64,000 nt of DNA from Ensifer adhaerens (lineage in GTDB: Bacteria > Pseudomonadota > Alphaproteobacteria > Rhizobiales > Rhizobiaceae), in NCBI RefSeq assembly GCF_013283195.1, contig NZ_JABEKT010000002.1, positions 1,116,001 through 1,180,000 of the forward strand, in the 5' to 3' direction. This document shows positions 44,601 through 53,687 of this stretch, piece after piece (position 1 is the stretch's first letter; every line of letters begins with the position of its first letter). The position numbers and the translations under genes are program-made. Below the pieces are notes generated by a model that had not been told where the DNA came from, did not search any database, and was given only the letters and a program-made list of their open reading frames with translations.

Positions 44601-45994
44601 CCTCGAATACCATCGGGAATCCGCAACTGATCGCAGATGGGCTTATTCGCTCTCCGAAAGAACTTGGGAAGCTGCGTGGTGGCCAGAACCTTGTCGATGG
44701 CCAAGCTGCCCGGAAGGAGCGGGTGGCGGCAAAATCGGCTTTGTCAGAGCTCGCGCTTTTGGCACGAGCTCATGCGGCGGAGTTTCGCAGACATGAAGGG
44801 CGCTTTCTAAACAACGAACGAATGCGCAGAGCGTGTGTGGGTTTCGCTATTCCGCCGCTCTCCAATAACGCGAGAGCGCGGCTTCTAGAGATCGAAGCAG
44901 CCGGGGACCGCGGAGGGTATGAAGCCTATCGGTCCGCGTTCCGGATTGCTGCGGAGGATCGCTCAATCGTCCAAGAGGTCAAGGCCATCGATGAGGCCCT
45001 GACCCGTCGGTTTGGATGGCTTGCATTTTCCGACAAGGCAGATGACGTCGCTAAGCGCGACGCGACGATGCGGATGCCGGAAAACATGTCTAAGGAGAAG
45101 AGGGCCGAACTGACAGATTTGTTTGAGGTCGTTAGACGGTTTGCAGCAGTGCAGCGTACAGTCGAGAAACGCGAGCCCGGTCAACTCATTGTGCCGGCAG
45201 CATTTACTCCACAGTCCCCCGTCGCGCGCTTGCCAATGTTGCCCGCTGTAACCGAATTCGAGAACTGCGTTGAGGACGAGGCGCGGTTGAGGGCCGTGAA
45301 AGCTGAACATTATAGACAGGAGAAGGCGATATTCGGCCGAGACGCGGTGCGGATCTGGCGTGATCCAGGTGCTGCGGTTGCGACGATCGAAGGCATTCTA
45401 ACGATGAAAGTTGATCCCGAACGCATTGTCCGTGCCGTTGTCACTGATCCCGTCGCCTATGGCACATTGCGTGGCTCTGGCAGGATGTTGGATGGGCTCT
45501 TGGCAGCCGGACGAGAGCGTCGGGCAGCTTTGCAGGCCGTCAAGACCGCTGCCGCCTGCATTCGTGCCATGGGGCGCTCTTACGCCGCCGCCTACGAGGC
45601 TGAGTTGTTGGCAGTGAGCACTGAACGAACCCGCATGTCCGTCGCTATTCCAGGATTGACGAAGGAAGCTGAGAGAGAACTCCGACACTTGACTAAACAC
45701 ACGGCGAAGAACGCAGCCCACCTAGAACGGAGGGTTCGGGCGCTTAGTCCGGAGGTCCGTGCGGAGTTCCAAGCCGTCAGTAAGGCACTTAATGCACGTT
45801 TCGGACCGGGAGCACTCGCCCACAGCGAGAGAGGTGCGAGCAACTTGGTCCCGAAATCGCAAAGAGCGGCATTTGAGGCGATGCGCCATCGTTTACACAG
45901 CCTTCAGCGGGCCACTAGCGCCTACCAAGCAGAGGAGGCAAGCGTCGTCCGGCAGCGCCGTGCGATCGAACACCGCGCGCCCGCGATAGGTTGA
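41651..45994 (+). pseudogene. traA: Conjugative relaxase-helicase TraA, 5'-truncated
   Basis: A 1447-residue frame whose recognisable sequence starts near 41681 (AREIILALPVELSREQ). The relaxase head with the catalytic tyrosine is missing; only the HUH metal motif survives in DGNPHIHIMVTLRP. The helicase part is intact: Walker A GVAGAGKST near residue 325, LIVDEAGMVS, VLVGDPMQLQPIQAG and YAATIHKSQGSTFD. A long rhizobial C-terminal extension follows. Without motif I it cannot nick an origin of transfer, so it is probably non-functional for conjugation, though a helicase fragment could be made. Upstream bases 41651-41680 belong to the receiver fragment region. Confidence 0.88.
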
Positions 45995-46599
45995 GGGAGT
46001 ATGTAAATTGGCTGTAAGACGACTTCGACGTCGGATTGAAATCCAAAACCCGGAATGGCTGGCGCAATCAACGCTGAGCGAAAAGGCGTAGCCGAGGCTT
46101 ATTGCCGCCCAGAGCGGCAGGAGCCATGTCAAACTCGTGACAAGAATGCCGGCGACCAGTTCAGCATTGCGGTCTGACGTCTTGTCGAGGGGCGTGGCAG
46201 CAGCAGGGCGGAGACCATTGAACGCCGCAGTATCAAGCGTGGTTGCGCCCAGGGTTAGGCTGCATTCCGCTCGGACCAGCACGACATATTGACGTTGACC
46301 ATCGACCCTACCGTCGAGACAGCGAGGCGTACGGCGAAAGTTCCGCACACTTCTTACTGGATCGCGCCATTCACGCAAAGCCGGCATGCGAAATCTTGCT
46401 CAGACTAAGGTCCGAGAACGGTGGGGACCAAAGTATTCTGGTTGGGCCGTCCTTTAGTCGCGAAAATCACGCGACCTTGTTCTCTACGCCGGCCGAGGCT
46501 TCGATGCGTTAATGCCGGCCAGTATCAGTGACGCGACCTCTGTTGGCGGAAAGACATGTGTCCTTCCGGGGGGATCGCTGTGTCTCGACGGAGGGGAAA
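45995..46599. other. Stretch without a supported gene after traA
   Basis: Short open frames exist on both strands. One on the minus strand (about 46030-46200) contains a hydrophobic run, AELVAGILVTSLTWLLPLWA, that may be a relic of a membrane protein, but no ribosome site or family match is visible. I assign nothing else. Confidence 0.4.
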
Positions 46600-47295
46600 A
46601 TGGCCGCGTTCAAGCTCAATCTTCAGGACATGATGTTCATTCTGCGCCAGATCAAGATCGCAGAAGGCAACTCGACCGCGCATTCAGGCGCGAATGCGCA
46701 GGACCTTAGGGAGATCTACGTCGACGCCGCCGGCAATGTGGTTCCGGCGGGCACGCCCGGTGCGCAGCTCGCGATCCCCGACCCCCATGTTCCAAACGGC
46801 CTTCGCACTGTTGACGGCACCTACAACAACATCGTGCCCGGCCGCGAGACCTGGGGCTCCGCCGACCAGGCCATGCCGCGGCTGCTGGACGCCGAGTATC
46901 GCAACGACACCGATGGCGACAGCATCGACGTCAACGGGCCAGCGCCCGGCGGCATCCTGACCGGCGGCAACTACGGCGCACCCAACGCCAATGTGGTTGA
47001 TGCCGATCCGCGCATCATCTCCAATCTCATCGTCGACATGTCGATCAACAATCCAGCAGCCATCATCGCGGCGCTGACGTTTGCCGGTTCGGAAGACCCG
47101 CAAGCTGACATGCAGCGTTTGCTTGCCGCCCGGGTCAAATCCAGCTCACCTCTTCCATGCGCCTCAGGAAAACCCAGGCGCTCCCATTACGAGATCGATC
47201 AAGCTGAATTCAGCCAGCCTATCGATCTCCCCGTTGAGCTCGAACCAGACCCCACAATGTCGCCGTCGAAGCAGCTTTCTCGCTCGGCTTGTTGA
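46600..47295 (+). pseudogene. N-terminal fragment of a haem-peroxidase-type calcium-binding exoprotein
   Basis: From ATG 46600 the frame reads MAAFKLNLQDMMFILRQIKI, IPDPHVPNGLRTVDGTYNNI, VPGRETWGSADQAMPRLLD, DADPRIISNLIVDMSINNPA and AIIAAL. This is the conserved start of very large rhizobial peroxidase/RTX-type exoproteins. Similarity ends near residue 170 (about 47110); the rest to the stop looks unrelated. Only a small fraction of a protein of usually over 2000 residues is left. Likely a deletion scar. Confidence 0.75.
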
Positions 47296-47664
47296 GTTGG
47301 CCGAACACAGCACCATTCCCCAAAACCTCGATAGCGTTTGCCGTCGAAGCCGTCAGCCCAAACTATCAATTTCGCGGGCACCAACAACGCAATTTTTTGA
47401 CTGCAAGAGGCCTCAAAACGAAACTGATTTCGCTGAGAAACGCGTCAAAGGAAACACTCTGCCTCAAGCATTGTTCCGCGGCCAATACGGCGTTCTCGGT
47501 GACGTGATTTGAGGTGGAAGAAAGTTATGCTATAGAAATTATAGATATTGAACATTCCTTGCTTACATCGTGCCATTCACCTTCGCATAATCGTCTCATG
47601 AACTGTTTGACCAACAGTCGGTGGGCGTGCCGTCACTTTTGCCCATTCGCAAGAGGCTGATACC
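47296..47664. other. Intergenic stretch, no gene seen
   Basis: AT-rich near 47520-47600, with no supported frame. It probably contains the promoter of the hydrolase gene at 47665. Confidence 0.5.
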
Positions 47665-48273
47665 ATGGCAAGAACCTTGATTATTCCGGGCCTGTTCGGC
47701 TCAGGTGCGGGGCATTGGCAACGTCACTGGCTGGACGACCAGCAGCAGGCCACCCTCGTTGAGCAGGACGATTGGGACCACCCGGTACTCGCGAGATGGC
47801 TAGACGCATTGGAGCGAGCCATAGTTCGACACGGTGTCGTGGATCTTGTCGCGCACAGTCTGGGCTGTATTCTCGTTGCCAGCCTGGCGCGAAGACCGCT
47901 GGCGCGTCATATCAGAAGCGCGCTTCTCGTGGCGCCATGCGACCTCGATGTGACCGACCGGCTTCATCCCGGCGCGATCGAGTTCGGCGCCATGCCGGAG
48001 CAGCCGCTGCCGTTTCCGAGCCTGATCGTCGGCAGCCTCAACGACCCCTATATGTCTTTCGACCGGCTGCGGCACGTGTCCACCCGTTGGGGGAGCCGCC
48101 TCGTCGATCTCGGTCATGCCGGCCACATCAATGTTGCCAGTGGGTTCGGTCGCTGGCAGCGAGGTTATGACCTGCTGACGGTCTTGAACGGCATTGCGCG
48201 GCGCGAGCAGCCCTCGGTGAATGCTGTTCAGGCCGGTGAAAAGCGGGAGGTCAGCGCTGCCGCGGGGCGGTAG
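47665..48273 (+). CDS. RBBP9/YdeN-family serine hydrolase
   Basis: A 202-residue alpha/beta hydrolase. The family opener LIIPGLFGSGAGHWQRHWLD is followed by the nucleophile elbow VAHSLGCIL, the acid in VGSLNDPYMSF and the histidine in DLGHAGHINVASGFGRW. That completes a Ser-Asp-His triad. Its ribosome site is AAGAGG, ten bases before the ATG. Natural substrates of this family are mostly unknown. It sits upstream of the sulfonate cluster and may or may not belong to it. Confidence 0.9.
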   Translation: MARTLIIPGLFGSGAGHWQRHWLDDQQQATLVEQDDWDHPVLARWLDALERAIVRHGVVDLVAHSLGCILVASLARRPLARHIRSALLVAPCDLDVTDRLHPGAIEFGAMPEQPLPFPSLIVGSLNDPYMSFDRLRHVSTRWGSRLVDLGHAGHINVASGFGRWQRGYDLLTVLNGIARREQPSVNAVQAGEKREVSAAAGR

Positions 48274-48615
48274 AGAGGTCAGCGCGTCACCCCGTGCCCG
48301 CCGGCTCGAAACGGAGGTGTGCACAAAGGGCTTGATGTAGCTCCGTTTTCGCGCTCTAATAGCGCATAAACTTTATAGAGTATGCCGTATAGGGATGACC
48401 ATGTGCCAAGGTGCCAGGCCAGCCAGAACAACGGATACCTCCTCGCCGGCCCATGCGGCTGGCGGCTCCATCCCCGACACTGCAGATATGCGCCAGCGCA
48501 GCGGCCGATCGCGGTGCAGGGCGATACCCCAAGGTCCGGTCCGTGTTCGGGATCGGAACAGCCATGCGTTTCAAACTTTGCCGGCTGATCACAGTCAGGC
48601 AACAAGGGAGCTCAC
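48274..48615. other. Promoter-bearing stretch upstream of the first FAD/NAD(P) protein
   Basis: No gene is supported in these 342 bases. It carries the pseudo-palindrome described at 48365, which recurs upstream of tauA and ssuD, about 230 bases before the FAD-protein start. Confidence 0.5.
48365..48384. promoter_or_regulatory. Shared sulfonate-cluster motif, site 1
   Basis: CATAAACTTTATAGAGTATG. It matches site 2 (53606) in ATAAA-N-TTTATAGAGT-N-T and site 3 (52844) in the TTTAT-N-GAG core. The consensus reads as an imperfect palindrome, ATAAACTnTATAnAGTTTAT, consistent with a dimeric regulator; no regulator gene for it lies in the cluster. Confidence 0.55.
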
Positions 48616-50022
48616 ATGACTGTCCACGGATTGTTTGCCAAGATTTCGCCAGATAATGACGGTTCGCAGGCAAAACCGCGCATCGCCATCATCGGCCGGG
48701 GCTTCTCGGGGATCATGATGGCGATCGCGCTGATGAAGTCGGTACGAACGGCATTTCATGTTCATCTCTTCGACCCGCAACCGACGATCAGCGGCGGACA
48801 GGTGATGGCCGCCGCCCAGAGTGGCGAGATCCTCAACAGCCGCGTCCGGGATCTTTCGGTTGCTGCCGGGCAGCCTGAGGATTTCAACGAATGGCTTTGC
48901 GCAAATCAGGATTTCCGCTCCGCCGTTTCCGCAGCCATTCCCGGGTTCCAGCAGATCTTCGTACCGAAGAGCATTTTCAGCGATTATGTCTACCAGCGCT
49001 TTTCCGAAGCGTTGACGCGACGGCCGGATATTTCGATGCAGCTCTCCTGCCAGGCGGTGCTCGGACTGCGGAAACTGCCGTCGGGACGCTTTCTCGTCCT
49101 GCAGGAGGAAGGCTCGATAGAATGCGATATAGCCGTGCTTGCAACCGGATTCGGTATCCGCGCCCTGGAAATGGAAGTCGCGGATGAGGAGCGCCCGCTG
49201 GTGAGAGCACGACGCCTGGTCGTGCCACGCCATGCGGTGCTGCTTGGCAGTGGCGTGCGCGTCGTCGATCGTCTGCTGCAAATGCGCGATAGCGGCTATG
49301 CCGGCGAAATCACCATTGTTTCTCGCCATGGGTTCCTGCCGCAGGCGCACACACGGCTGGCGGCAGCACCCACGTTCCCCGTCGATCCGATGCCGACAAG
49401 GCTTCGCGATATCGTCCCCTTCGTCCGCCACGCTTGCGCCGACGCCGAAGCCAATGGCCTTGGCTGGCAGGCGGCGATGAACGGGCTCAGGCGCCGCGCA
49501 CGTTCGCTATGGCAATCCTTGCCGGAACACGAGAAGCGACAGTTCAACCGCCATCTGCGCTCGATCTACGACAGCCACCGCAATCGCCTGCCGGCACCCT
49601 TGCATCTGCGACTGCAGCAGGAATTGACCGATGGCCGCACCGTCGTGCGCAAGGGTTGGGCAGGGCGCCGACGGTCGGACGGATTGATGGTTCGTTGGGC
49701 AGGGGTCACACAGGAAGAGCTGTTGGAGGCCGATCAGGTCATCGATTGCCGCTGTTCTGCGCCGGATCTCAAGGCTCCGGTCATCCAGAACCTCTTTGCC
49801 GGTGGCCTGGCAGAGCCGGACGAACTCGGGCTCGGCCTCGCGGTCAGCCCTGCGGGCGAGGTGCTTGCGGAAGGTCATCCGACCGCCAACCTCTACGCGG
49901 TCGGCCCTTTGGGTCTCGGCAGCCTGCCCGATATCGATCTGGTCCCGGAGATCGTGACGCAAACCTATGCTGCAGCACGGTTGATCGCAACGCGTCGCCG
50001 CGTGACCCAGAAGTCCGCATAG
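48616..50022 (+). CDS. FAD/NAD(P)-binding protein (FAD_NAD_binding_9-like), first paralogue
   Basis: A 468-residue flavoprotein with AGGGAG ahead of the ATG. The dinucleotide motif is IAIIGRGFSGIMMAIALM at residues 19-36, and HLFDPQPTISGGQVMAAAQS contains the acidic end of the first Rossmann strand. A second nucleotide-binding segment is HAVLLGSGVRVVDRLLQM, followed by ITIVSRHGFLPQAH. The C-terminal part holds a GLAVSPAGEVL and YAVGPLGLGSLPD flavin-contact region. It resembles the second flavoprotein at 54854, with the same order of motifs. It points tail to tail at tauC with 20 bases between. Role in sulfonate use is inferred from position. Confidence 0.82.
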   Translation: MTVHGLFAKISPDNDGSQAKPRIAIIGRGFSGIMMAIALMKSVRTAFHVHLFDPQPTISGGQVMAAAQSGEILNSRVRDLSVAAGQPEDFNEWLCANQDFRSAVSAAIPGFQQIFVPKSIFSDYVYQRFSEALTRRPDISMQLSCQAVLGLRKLPSGRFLVLQEEGSIECDIAVLATGFGIRALEMEVADEERPLVRARRLVVPRHAVLLGSGVRVVDRLLQMRDSGYAGEITIVSRHGFLPQAHTRLAAAPTFPVDPMPTRLRDIVPFVRHACADAEANGLGWQAAMNGLRRRARSLWQSLPEHEKRQFNRHLRSIYDSHRNRLPAPLHLRLQQELTDGRTVVRKGWAGRRRSDGLMVRWAGVTQEELLEADQVIDCRCSAPDLKAPVIQNLFAGGLAEPDELGLGLAVSPAGEVLAEGHPTANLYAVGPLGLGSLPDIDLVPEIVTQTYAAARLIATRRRVTQKSA

Positions 50023-50041
50023 GGACGACGATGACCGACCG

Positions 50042-50881
50042 TCAGCGGCGGTTTGACCATGGAACCAGCCGCCGCTCCATCCACCGCGCAATAACTTCGA
50101 ACAGGAAGGCAACGAGCGCGATCACCACAATGCCGGCAATGACGATGTCGGTGACGAGGAACTGTGCCGCGGACTGGATCATGAAGCCGAGGCCGCGTGT
50201 CGCGGCCACAAGCTCGGCGGCAACCAGCGTCGACCAGCCGGCGCCGAGCGCAATCCGCGTACCGGTGAGAATGGACGGCAGCGCGCCAGGCAGGATGACA
50301 TGCGCTAGCAGTTGCCGTCGCGATGCACCGAAGGCGCGCGCGGCATTGATGTGGTCAGCAGATGCGGATTTGACGCCTGATGCCGTCGACAGAATGATCG
50401 GAGGCAACATTGCCAGTGTGATTACGGCGATCTTCGAGGCTTCACCGATCCCGAGCCAGATGATGACCAGCGGCAGATAGGCAAGCGGCGGCAGCGGGCG
50501 GAGAAATTCCACGATCGGATCGAGGATGCCTTTGCCCCAACGGCTGGTTCCGATCGCCAGACCCGCGGGCACGCCAAGGATAAGGGCAGCGGCAAGAGCA
50601 CCGAAGATGCGCGAAAGGCTGGCGGCGACATGCTGCACCAGCGTCGCATCGACAAATCCCGTCGTCGCCAGCCCGCTCAGTGCGCGAAGCACAGCAAGCG
50701 GTGAGGGCAGGAACAGCGGCGGCACCAGCCCGTAAAACGAGACGAGGCTCCAAAGGCCGACAAGCGCGGCAATCGTCGCTGCTGAGATCCAGAGAACGGG
50801 CCGCGGCCGTGCTGGTCGCCCGGTATCCGTTTCACCCGTTGTTTCGTTGTCGATCGACGCCGTCTCCAGGGAAAGGGTCAT
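50042..50881 (-). CDS. tauC: Taurine/sulfonate ABC transporter permease
   Basis: A 279-residue permease of the SsuC/TauC family with about six membrane segments and an EAA loop INAARAFGASRRQLLAHVIL. It also has LPPLAYLPLVIIWLGIGEAS and GWSTLVAAELVAATRGLGFM, both hallmarks of nitrate/sulfonate/taurine permeases. The start overlaps the ATPase stop by four bases. Whether the cargo is taurine or another aliphatic sulfonate is not resolved. Confidence 0.88.
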   Translation of the reverse strand: MTLSLETASIDNETTGETDTGRPARPRPVLWISAATIAALVGLWSLVSFYGLVPPLFLPSPLAVLRALSGLATTGFVDATLVQHVAASLSRIFGALAAALILGVPAGLAIGTSRWGKGILDPIVEFLRPLPPLAYLPLVIIWLGIGEASKIAVITLAMLPPIILSTASGVKSASADHINAARAFGASRRQLLAHVILPGALPSILTGTRIALGAGWSTLVAAELVAATRGLGFMIQSAAQFLVTDIVIAGIVVIALVAFLFEVIARWMERRLVPWSNRR

Positions 50882-51675
50882 GCTGCAACACCTTCGTCTT
50901 CTGAATGAATGAGACCGGTCAAGCCATCGTGCAGCCGCCGGAATTCGGCAGAGGCGCGCAGCTCGGATTGCGGTACGCCGGCGAGATAGTCCCGCGCGAA
51001 GTTCACCGGGATCACCCTTGCGATCCGGCCGGGGTTGGCATTGAGTACGATGACGCGTGTTGCCAGCATCAAGGCTTCATCGATGCTGTGCGTGATCAGT
51101 AGCGCGCCGGCACGGCTCGCCTGCCACATGTCCAGGAGAAATCCCTGCATGCGCACCCGCGTCAGTGCATCGAGGGCGCCGAGTGGCTCGTCCAACAACA
51201 GGAACCGCGGATGCGAGGCCAAGGCTCTCGCAATGCCGACACGTTGGCGCATGCCGCCGGAAAGCTCCCAGACGTTGCGGTCGGCCGCATCCGGCAGGCC
51301 GACACGTTCGAGCAGAGCGCGCGCCTCCTTCAGCCGTTGGTCCCTGCCGACGCCGCGCAGGCGCAGCGGGAAAGCGACATTTTCAATCGCCGTCAGCCAT
51401 GGATAAAGCGCGTCGTCCTGAAAGACGACCGCCCGGTCCGAGCCCGGTCCGGATAACGTCTGCCCATCAAGCGTGATCCGGCCACTGCTTGGCGCCAGGA
51501 AACCCGCTGCAAGGTTGAGCAGGCTGGTTTTGCCCGAACCGGACCTGCCGATCACCACGACGAAGTCGTCGCCGGCAATCTCCAGGTTGATCCGGTCCAG
51601 AACCAGCGGTGCCTGCGACCGACCATCGCCAGGTGCATAGCGCAGCGAGACATTTTCAAGCCCAAGCACCGACAT
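50878..51675 (-). CDS. tauB: Taurine/sulfonate ABC transporter ATPase
   Basis: A 265-residue ATPase: Walker A GRSGSGKTSLL, Q-loop FQDDALYPWLTA, signature LSGGMRQRVGIARAL, Walker B LLLDEPLGALD and switch LLITHSIDEALMLA. The FQDDALYPWL form is typical of the SsuB/TauB group. It lies 95 bases downstream of tauA and overlaps tauC. Confidence 0.9.
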   Translation of the reverse strand: MSVLGLENVSLRYAPGDGRSQAPLVLDRINLEIAGDDFVVVIGRSGSGKTSLLNLAAGFLAPSSGRITLDGQTLSGPGSDRAVVFQDDALYPWLTAIENVAFPLRLRGVGRDQRLKEARALLERVGLPDAADRNVWELSGGMRQRVGIARALASHPRFLLLDEPLGALDALTRVRMQGFLLDMWQASRAGALLITHSIDEALMLATRVIVLNANPGRIARVIPVNFARDYLAGVPQSELRASAEFRRLHDGLTGLIHSEDEGVAA

Positions 51676-51770
51676 TGTGCAGTCCTCTTACTCTCAGACG
51701 TGGATCGATGGGCGGACCGGCGGTTTGCCTGCAGGCGCTCCGCCAGCCCCTTGATTGCTAATCCAGTCGC

Positions 51771-52778
51771 TCAGAACGAGAGCTTGGCTGCTTCCTGTGC
51801 CCAGCGCGCCGAGACGTAAGGACCGTAATCGGCAAGAACCGCGGGGATCTTTCCCTGTTCGAGCAGGAAGGCCGACGTTTCGGCGACCGCCTTGGCGGTT
51901 GCGCCGCCGAGGAGATCGGCACCGGCCTGCTCCTCGAGGGACGGGAAATAATATCCCTTCAGCAAGGCCGGCACGTCCTCCTGTTTGGCACCCGTCAACC
52001 GAGCGATTTTTTCCGCCTGGGTCGAGGTTGCGTTCCACGCATCCGGCTTTGCTCGGTAATCGGCATAGGCGTCACCGGTCACCTTGACGAACCCGGTCAC
52101 GATATCAGGATGCGCCTCGGCGAATTTCTTGCTGACGATCCAAGCATCGAAGGTCGGGCCACCCCACTTGGCGACGTCGGCGGAGGTGGCGAGCACTGTC
52201 GATGTCTTCTTGATTTCGGACAGAACCGGATCCCAGACATAGGCGCCGTCAATGTCGCCGCGCGTCCAGGCTGCGGCGATTTCCGGCGGTCGCAGGTTGA
52301 GGATTTCGACGGACTTCGGATCGACGTTCCAATGCTTCAGTGCCGTCAACAGGCTGTAGTGCGCAGTCGACACGAAGGGAGTTGCGATCTTCTTGCCGGC
52401 AAGTTCCTCCGGCTTGCTGATGCCCTTGACCGCCAGAGCCTCCGCCTCGCTGATGAGGCCGACCACGAAGATGGTTTCGAACGGCAACTCACGGCTGGCA
52501 GCAGCCGCCAGCGGCGACGAGCCGACATAGCCGATATCGATCGAGCCGGATGCAAGGGCTGCGATGACATCCGCACCGCCATCGAACTTCTGCCAGTTGA
52601 TCTTTGCGCCAGTCACCTTTTCATAGGTTCCATCGGCCTGTGGCACGCGCGACGGCTCGACGATCGGCTGATAGCCGATGGTCAGCGTGGTGTCGGCGGC
52701 ATGTGCTGCGAACAGTCCCTGTGTCGCCAGCAACAGCGCCGCGGTTGAGACCAAAAGGGTGCGTCTTGCGATTGTCAT
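51771..52778 (-). CDS. tauA: Taurine/sulfonate ABC transporter binding protein
   Basis: A 335-residue periplasmic protein from ATG 52778 (GAGGAG ten bases before it). The signal peptide is MTIARRTLLVSTAALLLATQ, cleaved near HAA at about residue 27. The mature protein has LTIGYQPIVEPSRVPQADGT, INWQKFDGGADVIAALASGS, DIGYVGSSPLAAAASRELPF and DIDGAYVWDPVLSEI, all TauA/SsuA-type. First gene of tauABC; the shared motif at 52844 lies 66 bases upstream. Confidence 0.92.
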   Translation of the reverse strand: MTIARRTLLVSTAALLLATQGLFAAHAADTTLTIGYQPIVEPSRVPQADGTYEKVTGAKINWQKFDGGADVIAALASGSIDIGYVGSSPLAAAASRELPFETIFVVGLISEAEALAVKGISKPEELAGKKIATPFVSTAHYSLLTALKHWNVDPKSVEILNLRPPEIAAAWTRGDIDGAYVWDPVLSEIKKTSTVLATSADVAKWGGPTFDAWIVSKKFAEAHPDIVTGFVKVTGDAYADYRAKPDAWNATSTQAEKIARLTGAKQEDVPALLKGYYFPSLEEQAGADLLGGATAKAVAETSAFLLEQGKIPAVLADYGPYVSARWAQEAAKLSF

Positions 52779-52843
52779 TGCCGTGCTCCTCAACGGTTTG
52801 CCGATGGCCCCGTCGTGGAGCCTGCAATGATAGTCTCAAAACC

Positions 52844-52863
52844 CATGGATTTTATGGAGATAA
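52844..52863. promoter_or_regulatory. Shared sulfonate-cluster motif, site 3
   Basis: CATGGATTTTATGGAGATAA. It is weaker than the other two sites but keeps ATTTTAT-N-GAG; read on the minus strand, CTCCATAAAAT matches CTCTATAAAAT of site 2 at ten of eleven bases. It lies in the tauA promoter region. Confidence 0.45.
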
Positions 52864-52955
52864 AAAATACCCCGTTTGCTCGACGGGGTATGACGCCATT
52901 CCAAACTTCGGCCACTTGCACGTCGTCTGTGCCCAAGTTGGGCCGATGCTTGCGG

Positions 52956-53504
52956 TTATGGCTGAAAGCTGCCGTAACGGCCGCCATGGTAAAGCACCGG
53001 TTCGCCGGCGCCGGAGGTAATCGCCAGGACCCTTCCCAGAATGATCGCGTGGCTATGGCGCTCGATGACTTCCTCGACTTCGCAATCGATAGCAGCGAGC
53101 GCACCGTGAAGGACAGAAGCACCGCTGACGAGGGTCCGCCAGTGCGCGCCGTCGTAGCGCGCCGAGCCTTTGAGGCCGCCGAAGCCGGCGAACCTTTCGG
53201 CGACGTGCTGCTGCTCGCTTGCGAGAATGTTGACGCAGAAATGACGGTAGCGTTCGATAACCGGCCAGGTGGACGACGTCCGGTTGATGTTGACGATCAT
53301 CGTCGGTGGGTCGACCGACAGGGCCGTTGCCGACGTGACCGTCGCGCCGGTTCGGTCGTCGCCGACGCCGGCGGTGATGACCGAGACGCCACCTGAAAGA
53401 TTGCGCATTGCCGACTTCAGTTCGTTAGCCGTGACCGGGGAGGGACGGTCGGCGGCATGACTGGATGTCGTGAATGCGGGGGAAGCGGCAAGAGCGATGT
53501 TCAT
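52956..53504 (-). CDS. Flavin reductase-like protein (FMN reductase for SsuD)
   Basis: A 182-residue member of the flavin reductase like domain family, starting at ATG 53504 (GAGGA nine bases upstream). Key stretches: SAMRNLSGGVSVITAGVGDD, RTGATVTSATALSVDPPTMI, VNINRTSSTWPVI, FCVNILASEQQHVAERFAGF and GRVLAI near the C-terminus. It differs in family from E. coli SsuE but can fill the same role of supplying FMNH2. It is divergent from ssuD, with site 2 between them, so the pair is probably co-regulated. Confidence 0.85.
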   Translation of the reverse strand: MNIALAASPAFTTSSHAADRPSPVTANELKSAMRNLSGGVSVITAGVGDDRTGATVTSATALSVDPPTMIVNINRTSSTWPVIERYRHFCVNILASEQQHVAERFAGFGGLKGSARYDGAHWRTLVSGASVLHGALAAIDCEVEEVIERHSHAIILGRVLAITSGAGEPVLYHGGRYGSFQP

Positions 53505-53605
53505 GGCAATATCCTCGAAAAATTTCACCTGCTTCCCGGTCGGCAATGCGCAATCCGGGAAAAATTTTTCCTCCACTCAAAAATGATCGCCTGATTTTTC
53601 ATTGT

Positions 53606-53628
53606 CAATAAATTTTATAGAGTTTATC
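53606..53628. promoter_or_regulatory. Shared sulfonate-cluster motif, site 2
   Basis: An AT-rich sequence containing AATAAATTTTATAGAGTTTA and then TC, between the divergent flavin reductase and ssuD. It is the best palindrome of the three: ATAAA at the left arm mirrors TTTAT at the right, with AnTnTATAnAnT inside. It lies 60 bases before ssuD and about 100 before the reductase start. Confidence 0.6.
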
Positions 53629-53687
53629 TTTTTCGAGCTGCCGGCCCTGTTGCCGTCCGCCACAGATCGCGTCCGAGGAGAATTCGC

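Noticed and set aside
46013-46510. Hydrophobic minus-strand frame after traA as a membrane protein gene
   Set aside because: Only one convincing hydrophobic segment, no start signal, and no match to conjugation proteins I know.
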